DNA from: Tetrapyrgos nigripes
Lineage: Eukaryota > Basidiomycota > Agaricomycetes > Agaricales > Campanellaceae
Direction: 5' to 3'
DNA length: 64,000 bases
Assembly (NCBI GenBank): GCA_013368315.1
Contig: JAACJM010000318.1
Coordinates: 19,304-83,303, forward strand
In this document: positions 12,036 through 24,286 of the stretch, one piece after another
How the letters are laid out: each line of letters opens with the position of its first letter
How positions within the stretch are numbered: the stretch's first letter is position 1
Notes under the pieces: model-generated
The model's input: the letters and a program-made list of their open reading frames with translations, nothing else
What the model was told of the DNA's origin: nothing
The model's database searches: none
Translations under genes and position numbers: made by a program

Positions 12036-14732
12036 ATGAGCGGCTTGTACTCTACATTGCCCACAAGAACGTATGACTTGTCTGACTTCATCAAGAAGGC
12101 GAAAAGTCTTGAGGCCTCGGAAAATCCAGCTCTATACGAATTTCTGCTTACTGGATATCTCCCTTCTGAAAATCATCAAGTCGTGATAGACGTGAATAGC
12201 AATCGTTTGGCCCAGGAACACCAGTTTTCTGCTCTTCGAGACTATGACTCCTTCCTCGGGTTTAGTACAGAGATTCTAGTAAAGACAGATCTGGCGGTGT
12301 ATCCAGTTTCTGCCCCCTATGACCATTTATCTACTTCTATTCATCTTGGCTCCCAAGTCTCCAATGTATGTTGTTCTAAATTTTGCTTACTCAGGTTTTA
12401 AGTACTGATGAGTTTATTCTCAAATATAGTTTGAAGTTCCCTATCACAAGGTTCCGAATATTTTATTTGCCAAGTGGAGTGTACGACACAGTGTCCACAT
12501 ATTCTTTCCCACACTGCTACTTTCAGAAGAGCCTGGAGCTATGCACAGAGGCCCCAAACTCACAGAGGGCGAGAAGCAAGCATTTTATGAATACGGACTT
12601 CGACCGGCTATTGCCAAACTGCTGCCAGAGAACGTAGGGGACTGGCCTTCAAACTACGACTCAGAGGTTTCTCGTGCTCAGAAAATTTCAGGAGCTTCTT
12701 CTTACACGAGCAAAATGGTACCTGCTTGGGCTGTATCCAGTTTAGCTAAGGAGATGAGAAAGGCTTTTAGACAAAGGAAAATTAAATGGACGGATGACTT
12801 CTTTTTTCTCCACACCATCAAGGGTGTTAAGCATGCTACTCAACATTCCCTGGGTATTGAGCCAGCTGCTCTAGCGTTGAAACATCTCCAGCTAAATAAT
12901 TTCATCAATATTACCAAAGGTTTCTGGTATGTCGATGTTGGGATTGAATTTTATAGTGAAGATGGACAATGCCTGCAGTGGTCAACTCATAGACATGGCG
13001 CAGTGGTTCAGGATATTTTAAAATGTTCAGAACGACAAGCTACTAGAATAACCACATTAGGAAGTAGCAAATATTATAGGGACATGGCGAGCCATCTTTC
13101 CCAAGTTTCTGGGTGTAGAATCCGTCCAGGAACAGAGGCAGCTGGCGATTTCGAAGCCGTTTACCTACAGCTGTATACTGGCGACAAAAATGCCACCTTT
13201 GCACGGGATGGAAGGTTTTACAGTAAAACACTTACAACCAAAGCTGCTATGGGGCCTGTTCAGCCATGCAAGTTTCTGGACAGATTACAGCGAATCTTTT
13301 CAGCCAGTGCCAAGTCCGACAATTCCCCTTGTAATGCAAGAGCTGAAGTACGAGTTCCTTTGCACCATGCTGAAAAAGTTTTACAAGACGTGAACTTTGA
13401 TACCATTCGCCAATCCATGTTTTCCTTTTCAACAAAAGAATGGTGGTAAGTTAGTTAAATATTCAATCTTGTTTACTTTCTAATCTTTAGTTTCTATAAT
13501 GTAGGACGGCAAGAGCACTACGCACTCTAGCCATCAAGGAAGTGCTGTGTAGTCAAGCAGAAGGCCCTGGAGACTTGAGAGCAGATCCAGATGCTTTGCT
13601 CCTTACAGCTGGTTTAGTTTGGCTGGTGAACAGTATCCATGCAAGACCTGAAGATGGTCCTGCAGCACAAGACCTCATGCTTTCCATACTTCCTGTAACT
13701 GATGCCAATAGGGAGGAAACAGACCAGACAGCCTTGTTCTATCAACCTCCCTATAACCAGAGAAATGGCAGAAAAGTTCCCTACATTCCATTTGGGATGG
13801 TTTTCTTCAGAAGACTCCAGTTGGGGGTGGACGTACCTAGAGTACGAACAGGTGGGAATGTGTTGAGTGAAGATGCAATGAAGTTTTGGTTCTATAAGAG
13901 CTATGACGACATTAGGAGAGAAGTTTGCAGGTCAGGCATTGTATCCAGTGAAGAAATAGCCAAGAAGCGCACAGTTACAAACAAAACTCATACCAGCAGA
14001 AGATACTATTCTATTGATCCAGACAATGAGGAAGTTCTATTTGATTTGGCATCCAAGGGTTATAAGCTCCCATCTCCTGTACGCGACAGTGGATCAGATG
14101 TTGAATCAGATACAGATAACGATGATTCGGTGGCTACTGGTAACATCGATAAGGCAATGACCTACGTGTGGAAACAATTTTTGCTGGATGTCATAAATCG
14201 AATGCCTAATCAAGACAAGGCAACTTCTCCTTCTTGGTGCAAGCTGGATAGACTTCAGCGCTGTGAAGTGACCGAGGAGACTTTTCAAAACAATAGGCTA
14301 TCAGATATTTTTAGGGCCTGCCAGTACAAAGTAGGCGAGAAAAAGCATTGGGATCTAGCATTTAAACATCTGTTTCCACCTTATAAGACCCAGAAAAGTG
14401 ACAAGATCCAAAACTATCGCCAGTGTCTCTACTGGCAGTTATGGATGGATTGGATGCAAAATGCAGATGAAGCCACAGCCGTAGCTATGAGGGAGGCATT
14501 ACAAAAAAGGGTGAAAAAACTTGCGTGGTTGCCCTACGCTGCATCTGATAAAATGTGGAATACGCAAGCTGCCAAAACACCCCAGGAGTTCCAGCGATTT
14601 CCAAAAGGCACCCAAGGCAAAGGGCCTCGTGTTGTAGTCAGGAAGGAACCAGAATGGATTAATGAATCAGATAGTGATCATTCTTCTGTAGAGGATGATG
14701 ATGATGATGAAATGCTGGATGTTCAGAACTAG
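12036..14732 (+). CDS. Large protein of unknown function, agaricomycete-type (857 aa)
   Basis: Three exons (12036-12365, 12430-13445, 13505-14732) join in frame to 857 aa. Donors are GTATGT and GTAAGT; acceptors are TATAG and TGTAG. The first intron carries TACTGAT as a likely branch site. Notable segments are VPNILFAKWSVRHSVHIFF near residues 117-135, LRTLAIKEVLCSQAEG near 455, a conserved-looking LLLTAGLVWLVNSIHAR, and an acidic C-terminal tail of Asp/Glu runs. There is no signal peptide and no clear membrane segment. I do not recognise a characterised domain; it may belong to a large uncharacterised agaricomycete family. It is convergent with the gene at 17,613-20,301, which encodes a protein of almost the same size but no visible similarity. 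No broken frame, so probably a live gene. Confidence 0.75.
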
Positions 14733-14984
14733 GATTTTGTTTTCTATTCATTTGTACATTTTTTTTAGCTATGTCTTTAGCATATGCATTCTTTCCTGTT
14801 CCTTTGTCCTCTAAATTTTTACACTACATTGTAGATATGTAGAGCAATATATGTCTTTAGCTATACATGGACTCGGTAAATCATCCAACTTTCAGGACGA
14901 TTAACCCAGTATTGACCTAATAGATTATTAAAGACAATGCATTTTTTATTACCTACTTGACTATAAGGCTGTAGGTAAACAAAC

Positions 14985-16300
14985 CGGAACAATGTGAACG
15001 CTGTGAGCGGACTGGAACACTTAGGGTGTTCCACTCACAGATGCTCAAAGCAGCTTCAAAGTGGATCTGCTTACGCTTTGGGCGTTCCACTCACAGCGTG
15101 TTGTAAATACAATTTGTGACGCTGTGAGCGGACTGGAACGTTTAGGGTGTTGTATAAGTACTACTAAATACGATCAAGAGAGAAACATGTAGGAAAGTGA
15201 TATTCGTATGGACTAGACGTAATGAACGACGATAAATAAGAATAAGTAGGGAGGAGATCATTACACGTATCCACTTTGAGCATAAGTCGACTGGAACGCT
15301 TTGAGCATAAGTCGACTGGAACGCTTTGGGCGTTCCACTCACAGCGCGTTTTAGATACAATTTGTGATGCTGTGAGTAGACTGGAACACTTAGGGTGTTA
15401 CGCTCACAGCGTCATAATAGTACCTTGACACTCAAAGTGTCCGCGTCAAAGCGTATCCACTTTGAGTGTAAGTCGACTGGAACGCTTTGGGCGTTCCCCT
15501 CTGACGCGAGGAACAATAGAACCACAAGAAACCTAGCCAATGAAGGCTAGATGTGCGGATCTGTCGTCCAGGGGTGGTGTGTCGAGATCTCGTGAAACTG
15601 GGGAAAACTGGGGACAATCAACGTAAGTGAACTCGGGGAACGATGGTCTGGGAAACTGGGAAACTCTGGGAAACTCTGGGAAATACCAGGTGAGCAGCAG
15701 CTGGGGAAAGCCTAGAAACTAACGCAGAGGGAAAGACATCTTATTCACATAAATAACTACAGTATTTACTATGTAAGCGATTGGATCCAATCGAAAACGC
15801 AAGTATCAAACATGTAACTAGTGAAATAAATGTCAAAAGGAAGTATCGAGGAAGAATCAACCAAAACAGAAGATATCAAAATGTAAAAGTAAAACATAAG
15901 TAGAGAAACAAATGAAATAAGTAAAACTTGTTGAGACAGACTCAATCGAAGAGAGCACAACTAAGGTAGTATCCGAAATTCGGTACTACACCCTCACAGC
16001 GTGTTGTAGATACAATTTGTGATGCTGTGAGTGGACTGGAACACTTAGGGTGTTCCGCTCACAGCGTCATAATAGTACCTTGACGCTCAAAGTGTCTGCG
16101 TCAAAGCGTATCCGCTTTGAGCGTAAGTATCCGAAATTCGGTACTACACCCTCAAAGTGTGTTGTAGATACAATTTGTGATGCTGTGAGTGGACTGGAAC
16201 ACTTGGGGTGTTCCGCTCACAGCGTCATAATAGTACCTTGACGCTCAAAGTGTCTGCATCAAAGCGTATCCGCTTTGAGCGTAAGTCCCAAGATAAGCCC
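14985..16300. repeat. Palindromic repeats with CGCTGTGAGCGGACTGGAAC cores
   Basis: Alternating inverted copies of GACGCTGTGAGCGGAC, GGAACACTTAGGGTGTTCC and GGAACGCTTTGGGCGTTCC run through this stretch. A tandem duplication of about 165 bp is clear: TATCCGAAATTCGGTACTAC starts at about 15,970 and again at 16,128, each followed by the same hairpins. Positions 15,500-15,950 are AT-rich unique sequence with short GGGAAACT repeats. No gene is seen. Confidence 0.65.
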
Positions 16301-16311
16301 GGGACCGGGTA

Positions 16312-16412
16312 CTAAAGAAGCCGGAATTTTGAGTCCGAAATAGGAAAACGAAACCCGATGGAGTCTACCTTCCTATTTTGGACTCAAGTTTGGTTCATCT
16401 TTTCACTTGGCC
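16312..16412. repeat. Hairpin element with GAGTCCAAAATAGGAA arms, copy 1
   Basis: Arms TTGAGTCCGAAATAGGAA and TTCCTATTTTGGACTCAA flank about 30 bp. The same structure, with nearby TACTAAAGAAGCCGG, is present at 24.4 and 54.4 kb. It is non-coding and MITE-like. Confidence 0.6.
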
Positions 16413-16639
16413 CATTCCGCCGATTCTCCTTCATAAGCTTCACGCCGAACTTTTTCCCCTCAAAAGCATAATTTTACAAACCGGTAGCTGAAGCCGGGGG
16501 TATCTCTGTTTAGTATACCCCTTCCTGGGACCTTCAGAGCGTATGTTTTCGAATATGTTACCGTCGTTCTAGCTGACGCCTGTGGTATCACTGTTTAGAA
16601 CGGCTCAGAATAAAGCTCGGAGTCCCCTACCCACTGCTC

Positions 16640-17170
16640 ATGGATTCGGAATGCATTGGCGACAGTGTGGACAACGGTGTAGATGACAGTGTGGGAAACA
16701 GTGTTGGCTTGGAGTTTTCCGTGGACTTAGAAGATCTTCGACTCGTAGGACAGATACTGCAACGCGCCCACTGCCAGTCCGTTGAAGAGGAAAATGCTAG
16801 GTCTAGGTTTTTGGGCTGCTTGCTGTCTTTGAACCAGGTTGGAGTTGACCTGCCGTCGCCCAGAACTCCTAGTGCCCAGAGCAGGTGCGGACCACAAGCA
16901 GCTTATCCTTCACCAGCGCCTTCACAAGGGCAAGAGAACACCCCAGCTATCCCTTACAAGGAACCTAGAAGGCCTCCTACGACAACTAGCCTCTTCCCAC
17001 TGCCCGAAACTTTATTCCCTATAGCCACGTCATCTACCGCAATTGGAGACACGGAGGTTTTAAGCTGGAAAGTTGATGATGGAGACAGAGACATAGATCA
17101 TGGAGACGGAGATGGAGATGGAGATGGAAGTGGTTTTGAGGAACCATTAGGAGTGAGGGGTGAGTACTAA
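16640..17170 (+). CDS. Hypothetical acidic low-complexity protein (176 aa)
   Basis: An uninterrupted 176-aa frame starts MDSECIGDSVDNGV. It has an N-terminal SVDN/VDDSVGNSV quasi-repeat, a middle helix-like segment (LRLVGQILQRAHCQS), a Pro/Ser-rich part, and a GDGDGDGDGSG run near the C-terminus. There is no recognised domain. It lies between two convergent large genes and downstream of palindromic repeats. Its low complexity leaves real doubt that it is a gene; a mid-frame shadow ORF at 16,839-17,024 is ignored. Confidence 0.4.
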   Translation: MDSECIGDSVDNGVDDSVGNSVGLEFSVDLEDLRLVGQILQRAHCQSVEEENARSRFLGCLLSLNQVGVDLPSPRTPSAQSRCGPQAAYPSPAPSQGQENTPAIPYKEPRRPPTTTSLFPLPETLFPIATSSTAIGDTEVLSWKVDDGDRDIDHGDGDGDGDGSGFEEPLGVRGEY

Positions 17171-17612
17171 ACATTTTAGTGAAATGCTCAAAGTGTTCCA
17201 CTATGCTTAAAGCATTTTACCACTATGATATATATTTATATTAATTGGTTTGAAAATCCAAAGTCAGTAACAGGTGACGCTCAAAGCGTTCCACAAAAAA
17301 GCATAGGATATATGTTAATAAAAACCCAAGGTCAGTGTAACAGGCAAAGATCAAAGTGTGTCGTAGTGTTCCACACAGCTCAAAAAATCATAGGATATAT
17401 AGGTTTTAAAGACCCAAGTCAGTAACAGGCAACTCTCAAAAATGTTCTTTGATTTCCCAGAACTTTTTCTCTTATTCTACATGCACTGTAATACCATAGA
17501 TACCATGTAACGCATAATTTGTTTGAGAAATTTCAAACTTGTACAGATAAAGTCAGAATTTATACATTGGAGTCCAAAGCTTTCATAGTGGTAGACTAAA
17601 TGACTTGATATT

Positions 17613-20301
17613 TCAATCAGATTGAGGCCAAATATTCTGGATATCTCCTTCCAATATAGACATGGCGATGGAATCCAACCGTCCATAGAACTCTTGTGAT
17701 TTCAAACTCTGCGTATTTGCAGACTGAATGGAATGTTTCCATTTTGAAGCTGTTGGAAGCTTGGTTTGACCTGCTGCTATTAGAGCTTTCCTTTCCTGAT
17801 ACCAAATCTCATTGTCCCGGGACCAATAGCCATAGTTTCTGGCAGAGAGCACCCATTTCTCATGTGGAGGCCAAAAAGACTGTTTCTTGATCTGTTTTCC
17901 AGCACCTAAAGCTACTGTTGAACAGACAAGAAGGTAATAGAAACCACACAAAACTTACCAGTATAAACCTCAAATACACCACAGATGATGTCATGATCCT
18001 GTTGTGTAAGAGTTTCCTCACATAGATAACAACCGTCAACTTCTGCTATGGCCGAAAAAGAGTTTTGAACAGTACCAGGGCCTTTGGTGACTAACTCAGT
18101 ACCTAGACCAAGAACATCTCTAGCCAACCTTCCTATAATCCCACCTCTGGCCAAAGCCACACGACCTTTACCACTCATCAATAAATCCCTTTTTCTCCTC
18201 TCATACTCCTGATTATCACTAGCAGTAAACTCGTAGCCTTTAGGTCTACGTCCAAGTGGTTTGACATTAGATATTTGGTTTCCTGCAGGTAGGGTTTTGG
18301 AAGGTTTCAGGGTAATGAATGGTATGCCCCATGATAACAGATCCCTGACACTCTGAAGGATAGGTATGGGACCATAGCCATTTTTCCTAAACAACTGATA
18401 CAAACTGGAGTGGTCAAAAAGTCCAATAAGATACCACTGGTCAATAAGTGGCTCTTTATAGTCACCAACCACTATAATCCTTGGTGTCTGCCATCCTGTT
18501 GTATGAATTTCATGAAGGACCCTTGGTCTTGCAATGGCAAGTCCAGAGTTCATATAGAAGGCGGCAGTCATGCTAGGGGCACAATCAAAATATTTGGGCA
18601 CCAAGTCCTGGAAGAATTTGTCGCAGATAAATCTAACAAGATGTTCCACAAAAAGTTTTTGGTCATCAGTAAGATTGTAAGAATACAACCCTACTAGCTG
18701 TAGAATATTCTTATTACTCTTGTTGGGTAAGGGATCCTCTCCCCAGGACAAGGCAGTGTCATTGGAATAGTTAGAAGGCATCTTAATGCCAAAGCGAAGC
18801 TCCAGAACCTCCATCAGCAATGGCTGCACTAAATATTCTTGTTGAGAGACTGTCCCGCCTGATGAAAACATATCCACCCTGTCTTGTACATAATCAGGCC
18901 TTGTGCTCAAAGTTGGAGGACCAGGTATATCATAGACCTCCATAGCATTAGCCTCTTGAGAAGAGTCAGAGTAGATGGGCTCATAATCAGGAGGCTGGTA
19001 AGAGGAGTCCTCTAAGGAAGTTCCTGTGGACACTGGGCTTATATCCCACTGGTCAATAAAAGGAATATAAAGTCTCCTGAAAGCAGGAGTATTTTTCCAT
19101 TTCCATGACCAGATTATCCTATCAACCTGTTTCCTGAGCCAAAATCCAGACTCCAAAACCATCCATTCATACATGGCAGATCCTACAGTTGGTTCCCTCA
19201 AGTTCTCATCACTGTTTTCCTTACAAGCTTTACTGCTCCTGCTAAGTCTTAGAGCTCTCTCCTTCTCATCTTCCTTAGTTTGGTAGACCTCAGCCTCCAT
19301 TTCTATACGCCTTCTGAATTCATTCATAGACTCCCCTTGCAACTGCAATGATCCCTCATAAGGTATTGGGCCTTCAAATCCTGGGCGTGTATGTGGAAAT
19401 ATCTCACTCTTAAGCATAGCCAGCTTTTTCTCTTCCTCTGTAGGGAGGAGTTGCTTAAAAAGTTTAGATTTTGGTGGGAGTATTGGATCGTCTAGACCTC
19501 CCCACCATATCCACACTGGAACCTTGCCTCTGACAAAAGCAGCAAGAACTTGTGGGTGCAAAGAGGTGGTGTGGGCATTCAAGAAAGTACCAACACGCAA
19601 TCCAGATGAGAAATCACAAACTACAGAATTTTGGAAATTGGAGAGCCATGCGGGTCAACAGGTGGCTTTTTGTTGTTATCTTGTTGACACTCACAGGCCC
19701 AGGCAGGCTCCAGTGATATTTCTGTCTCCTCATCCTCCACAACTGTTTGAGCTCTGGACATGGCTTGTATCTCTTCATCAGTGGTGTTGAGAGCCACCAG
19801 ATACGAAAGGTAGGCCATGAGAAGTGAGAAATTGAAACGTGCTGATCTCAGACCAGCTTTTATTCCTGCCTCAGTGGCACGAGAGTTTGCATAGCCACTA
19901 GCCCCAGGTACAGTAGGCATAATAATATGTCCAGGTTGGAATCTATCAGCCCTACACCTCAACCAGTCACTAAGATCCAGTAAATTAGCTTCTAGTCGTA
20001 GCCATCGATCTCGAAGATTGGGATCCATCCAGTATCTACCCTTGTATGTAGTTGGAGGTCCATCATAGAGGAGACGCTCAAAAAGTGGCCCACGGAACCC
20101 ATCATGCATTGGCATGAAAGCAAGCCATGGGTATTGATCCAGGCACCATCGGGGGCGGCGAGCCTCCTGATAGTACTCAGGAGGACCTGAATAGCTTTCA
20201 ACCCACAAAGGGCGGTACTTGGGAAGACTAGTGACATTTGGAGAGGACCAGAACTGAAAGTTTCCTTCTAGATCATAGAAGTGTTCGAGTTGGAGGCTCA
20301 T
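17613..20301 (-). CDS. Large protein of unknown function, agaricomycete-type (855 aa)
   Basis: Three exons (20301-19695, 19620-17959, 17911-17613) join in frame to 855 aa. Donors are GTGAGT and GTAAGT; acceptors are TGTAG and AGTAG. The N-terminal half is Trp/Tyr-rich (RPRWCLDQYPWLAF; RWLRLEANLLDLSDWLRCR). The middle contains LAAFVRGKVPVWIWWGGLD, a charged stretch, and LLMEVLELRFGIKMP. The C-terminal part has GRRPKGYEFTASDNQEYERR and LARGGIIGRLARDVLG, then a basic end. There is no signal peptide. The layout resembles an expanded agaricomycete family of unknown function; this is recollection, not a search. It is convergent with 12,036-14,732. No disabling change is visible. Confidence 0.75.
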
Positions 20302-20344
20302 TCCTACACTATTATGTCCACTATTATATCCACTAAAGGCTTGA

Positions 20345-20535
20345 TAACTAATTGTAGGGAATCTGTAGTATGCAGAGAATGCGTTCTACTGAATACTGTT
20401 TTGGAAGAGGAAGATGGGAATTTGAGGTACGTCCTACACTATTATATCCACAGAATGCTTTCCAATGGATAACTAACTGTAGGGAATCTGTAGCATGCAG
20501 AGAATGCTTTCTACTGAATACTGTTTTGGATTTGG
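20345..20535. repeat. Direct duplication upstream of the 855-aa gene
   Basis: TAACTAATTGTAGGGAATCTG...GAGAATGC..TCTACTGAATACTG occurs at about 20,346-20,402 and again at 20,469-20,526, separated by about 65 bp. It lies in the 5' region of the minus-strand gene starting at 20,301. Confidence 0.75.
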
Positions 20536-20618
20536 CGTTGGTGTCCAAGAGGAAGATGGTAGGAGGAAGATGGGAGTTTGAGGTACGAAACAGATGGATC
20601 TTTGTAGTCGACCTTCTC

Positions 20619-20727
20619 AATGGGACATGGGGCATGGGGCATGGGGCATGGGACATGGGGCATGGGACATGGGGCATGGGACATGGGGCATGGGGCATGG
20701 GGCATGGGGCATGGGACATGGGACACC
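20619..20727. repeat. 10-bp minisatellite (CATGGGGCAT / CATGGGACAT)
   Basis: About ten units of CATGGGGCAT, with the C/A variant CATGGGACAT interspersed. The block lies 320 bp upstream of the 855-aa gene. ORFs reading MGHGAWDMGH or PCPMPHA on either strand are products of the repeat. Confidence 0.9.
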
Positions 20728-20924
20728 GGACATGTCAACGTGTTTGCAGAGAAGCAGAAGTTCACTAATAGAATATGAAAGATCAGATATGCTCAAAGTA
20801 ACATTGTGACTGTTGATATCACAATTTGTGATAATGTAGTCAGACCAGCAAGAACGCTTTATGCATTGAGATATGGCTCCCAAAGAGACAGTGACAAACT
20901 CAAAGACTTTAGCTTTGGGCTGAC

Positions 20925-23020
20925 TGGGATTCTACTTGTCTTGAGACACTTAAAGTGTCAAGTATGAGTGGAGAAAAATGCTTGACGCTTTGAGTGCAGG
21001 TCTGGACGCTCAAAGCATCAAGACAAGTACTCTACGCTTTGAGCGTTGAGTACAGTACTTGACACTTAAAGTGTCAAGAGAATCACTCAACGCTTTGAGC
21101 GTCGAGTACACTTAAAGTGCCAAGAGAATTAATCAACGCTCAAAGAGTCAAGAAAAATTGACCAAGTATAATTTTACTTGGTCTGTAAATCTAGTGTCTG
21201 TAAATCTAGTAGTACATTCCAAGTACATTCGGACGCTCAAAGCGTTCAGATGTGTACTAGATGCATGGACCAGTATAATTTTACTTGGTCTGTAAATCTA
21301 GTAGTACATTCCAAGTACATTCGGACGCTCAAAGCGTTCAGATGTGTACTAGATTTACAGACCAAGGACACTCCAAGTGTCAAGTACTTGAGTACTTTAC
21401 TCAACGCTCAAAACGTCAAAAACTTACTTGACACTCCCCTCAAAGTTTCTATAGATTTGTGTATACATGTATTACTACTATGTCTTGTAAACAACTAATT
21501 CTACTTTGTAAAATAAAGCACTAATATCCGAACGCTTTGGGCGTCCAGATGTGCACGGACCACATGGACCACACGAACACCGCTTTGGGTGTCTTACTTG
21601 GTCTGTGGACTGCAGCACCTGAACGCCCAAAGCGTTCACGGACACTTTGAGTGTCCAGATGTGCAGACCAAGCAAACTTTTTGGGCGTTCTGACTTGGTC
21701 CGTGTACAGGAGATCTGAACGCCCAAAGCATCAGTGAACGCTTTGGGCGTGCACAGGAAACACCCACACCACATCTGTACGCCCAAAGCGTTCACAGACG
21801 CTTTGGGCATTCAGACTTGGTTCGTGCACAGGAAACCACAGGACATCTGAACACCCAAAGCATCAGTGAATGCTTTGAGCATACAGATGTGCTCTTGCAC
21901 CCGATGAGCATAAAAAGGTGTGTTCAATTTTATTATCCATGTGAAGTCGCTTAGGTACAAATTGAATTGCTTTATATATTATCGGTAAGCTTCATATAAT
22001 GGCAACGTCCTAGTCCTCCTGCGCAATCTCGCAAACATGTACTCCTCCACATGAAAGCAACTATCCTGTAATTTTTTCACTATTTTTTTCGATTTTTCCA
22101 GACTTTTCAAAAGCTATCTACCTCCAGAAAATTTTTTGATATCAGAAAATAAGCGAGACTCTAAGACTTCCGGCTGCCACAAACAGATCAACGACTTGAG
22201 CGTTCACCCTCATTTGTCTGCATGAATGACTTAATCATTGACTCTGTACGCCCAAAGCATTCACTGACGCTTTGGGCGTTCAGATGTGCTGCAGGTTTGC
22301 ATTGCACAGACCATAGGAACGCCCAAAGCGTTTGCTTGGTCCGTGCACATCTGGATGCTCAAAGCGTCAGTGAACGCTTTGGGCATCCAGATATGGATTT
22401 ACAGAGCACGGACCATAAGAACGCCCAAAGCGTTTGCTTGGTCCGTGCACATCTGGACGCTCAAAGCAGAAGTGAACGCTTTGGGCGTTCAGATGGCAGC
22501 AGGTTTCCAGTGCACGGACCATAAGAATACCCAAAGTGTTTGCTTGGTCCGTGCACATCTGGATGCTCAAAGCGGAAGTGAACGCTTTGGGCGTTCAGAT
22601 GGCAGCAGGTTTCCAGTGCACGGACCATAAGAACGCCCAAAGCGTTCACTTGGCCAGTGCACATCTGGACGCTGATGGATGAGTGAAGTAATACTCCGCT
22701 CACCTTGTCCAAAATATATTCTATACTCAAAAATTTAACAGGACGCTGTGAGCGGAGTGAACACTCACAGCGTCCAAAACATATTCTACACTCAAAGATT
22801 TTATGGACACTGTGAGCTTTCACTCCGCTCACAGCGTTCAAAATATATTCTACACTCAAAGATTTAATGGGACGCTGTTCAGCGGATTCAATGCTCACAG
22901 CATCCTGGTTTAATGCTTCAGCCACTGAGAATAAAAAATTGTATCGAAAGAGAGGCTCTAGTAAGTTCTTGACGCTTTGAGCGTTGAGTGATTCTCTTGA
23001 CACTTTAAGTGTCAAGGACT
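20925..23020. repeat. Hairpin-module block, copy A
   Basis: Dense short inverted repeats: GACGCTTTGAGCGTC, GACACTTAAAGTGTC, GAACGCTTTGGGCGTTC and relatives, spaced about 30-60 bp. Positions 21,250-22,700 recur with over 90% identity by eye at 30,120-31,380 and in part at 26,930-28,000. From 22,660 the hairpin type changes to GGACGCTGTGAGCGG, as in the elements at 2.1 and 50 kb. No gene: ORFs through here read repeat peptides in several frames. Confidence 0.85.
21890..22240. other. Conserved non-palindromic island in the hairpin block (copy A)
   Basis: About 350 bp without hairpins, AT-rich, containing TTTATATATTATCGG and TTTTTTCGATTTTTCCAG. It is almost identical in the three duplicated blocks (also 27,558-27,908 and 30,575-30,925). 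No ORF over 60 codons. It may be a promoter, a non-coding RNA locus or the internal part of an element. Confidence 0.5.
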
Positions 23021-23040
23021 GGAAGTGAATTAAGATCGCG

Positions 23041-24000
23041 GTCGCTGCCTGAGACGGAAGCTTCGATATCTAAAAAACGAGACATGCTGTAGGCGAGATA
23101 TACAGCTCAGTTGCTACTCAAATCCTCGTCTCAAATCCTCGTCTCAATGGAATCAAAAACGGTCTGGAAAGTCCAACTTTGCATTCGAGGGACTACTAGA
23201 CAGATGGTGTGCTACTATTGAAGGAAACACTTACTCTGGAGAGGGGGAGGAGGCAGAGAGGGTTCGTACTTTTGTAATGACGGTTCGAAAAAAAAGATGA
23301 AAAAGCTTACTAAGCTGAAGACGACTCTCATGTATAGAAGCCGCGCGGCCAGGATTTTGCTCACTATGACGTCATTGATCATAACAAGCCCAGACCGCAA
23401 CTGAGCAGTTCCGGTCAATCGTACCTGCCAGCGTGCTGCAGTTTGTTGCAAGATACACATTCCAAGGAAAGTCATTCCCACTCAAAACTGGCGGAAGTGA
23501 ATTAAGATCGCTCAAACACGTCCAAGCAGCCAACGTATGCAAATCTCGATGAAATGAAATGTTATTTTTGTGATCATAGTGGTCATACGAGTAGAAATTA
23601 CCTGCACAGAGAAATACACACCTGTGTACGGCCTTCCATCTTGCTCGACCTTGACTTATGCTACGCGCCCACCAAGTGCTCGGGATCTGTCATTTGTCGG
23701 TAATGTTTCGCGCTTGCTTTGATTCAAGTAATCCGAGCGCTACATTTATCGGTAGATTCGTGGTTCGAAAGGACGATGAAGAAAGGTTACTACGCTGCTG
23801 ACTCCTGCTGTTTATTGACCGACCGGGCCAGGATTTTGCTCACGATAACCTCTGAAAGTCTACGGTGCAAGGACTTAGGAGCAATGACATCATAGTGAGT
23901 AAAATCCTGGCCGCGTCGCTCTGTAAGTGACAGGCGTCAATAGCTTAGTAATCTTTTTCATCTTCTTTGCGAACCATCACCAATAAAATCCTCTACATGT
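23041..24000. mobile_element. Nested TIR-type insertions with GGCCAGGATTTT ends
   Basis: GGCCAGGATTTTGCTCAC arms occur at about 23,347 and 23,830, with the inverted arm at 23,900-23,925. The segment 23,815-24,000 is the inverted copy of 1-180. Three related stretches, each with GGTTCG then a short A-rich run and TTACTAAGCTG-like sequence, occur near 23,280, 23,760 and, inverted, at the window start. GGAAGTGAATTAAGATCGC occurs at 23,022-23,040 and near 23,490, flanking the first insertion. No transposase ORF is seen. Confidence 0.5.
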
Positions 24001-24286
24001 TCTTGGCTTTTTCCATCGCTCTCCACTCCTACTGCCTTTCCGGCACCAATATCCCACCATATTGGCTTTTCACCACCCCGAAGTTCTCCTGGACTGGTGG
24101 GCTCATTGTTTCTTCACGCAGTACGCCGACAGTGCAGCTCTGTTCTTTTGTTACAGCTTACTGACTGAGGTGTCTTACATCTTCGTTCTTTAGCTTACAC
24201 AGATGTTGCCAGGTGTTACGATCCGAGGGACCTAGTGCATCGACTTATGCTCTCGGAAACCTCTCATTATGCTTTCACCTGCTGTT

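Noticed and set aside
12383..12637. Plus-strand ORF entered through a 29-nt intron
   Set aside because: Using the TATAG acceptor at 12,429 instead gives a 64-nt intron and a continuous 857-aa protein, so this ORF is an out-of-frame shadow.
19621..19640. Apparent stop codon ending the first exon ORF of the 855-aa gene
   Set aside because: A GTGAGT donor at 19,694 and a TGTAG acceptor at 19,621 remove it, and the frame continues without break.
20348..20883. ORFs encoding PMPHAPC or MGHGAWD repeats
   Set aside because: Pure translation of the 10-bp minisatellite.
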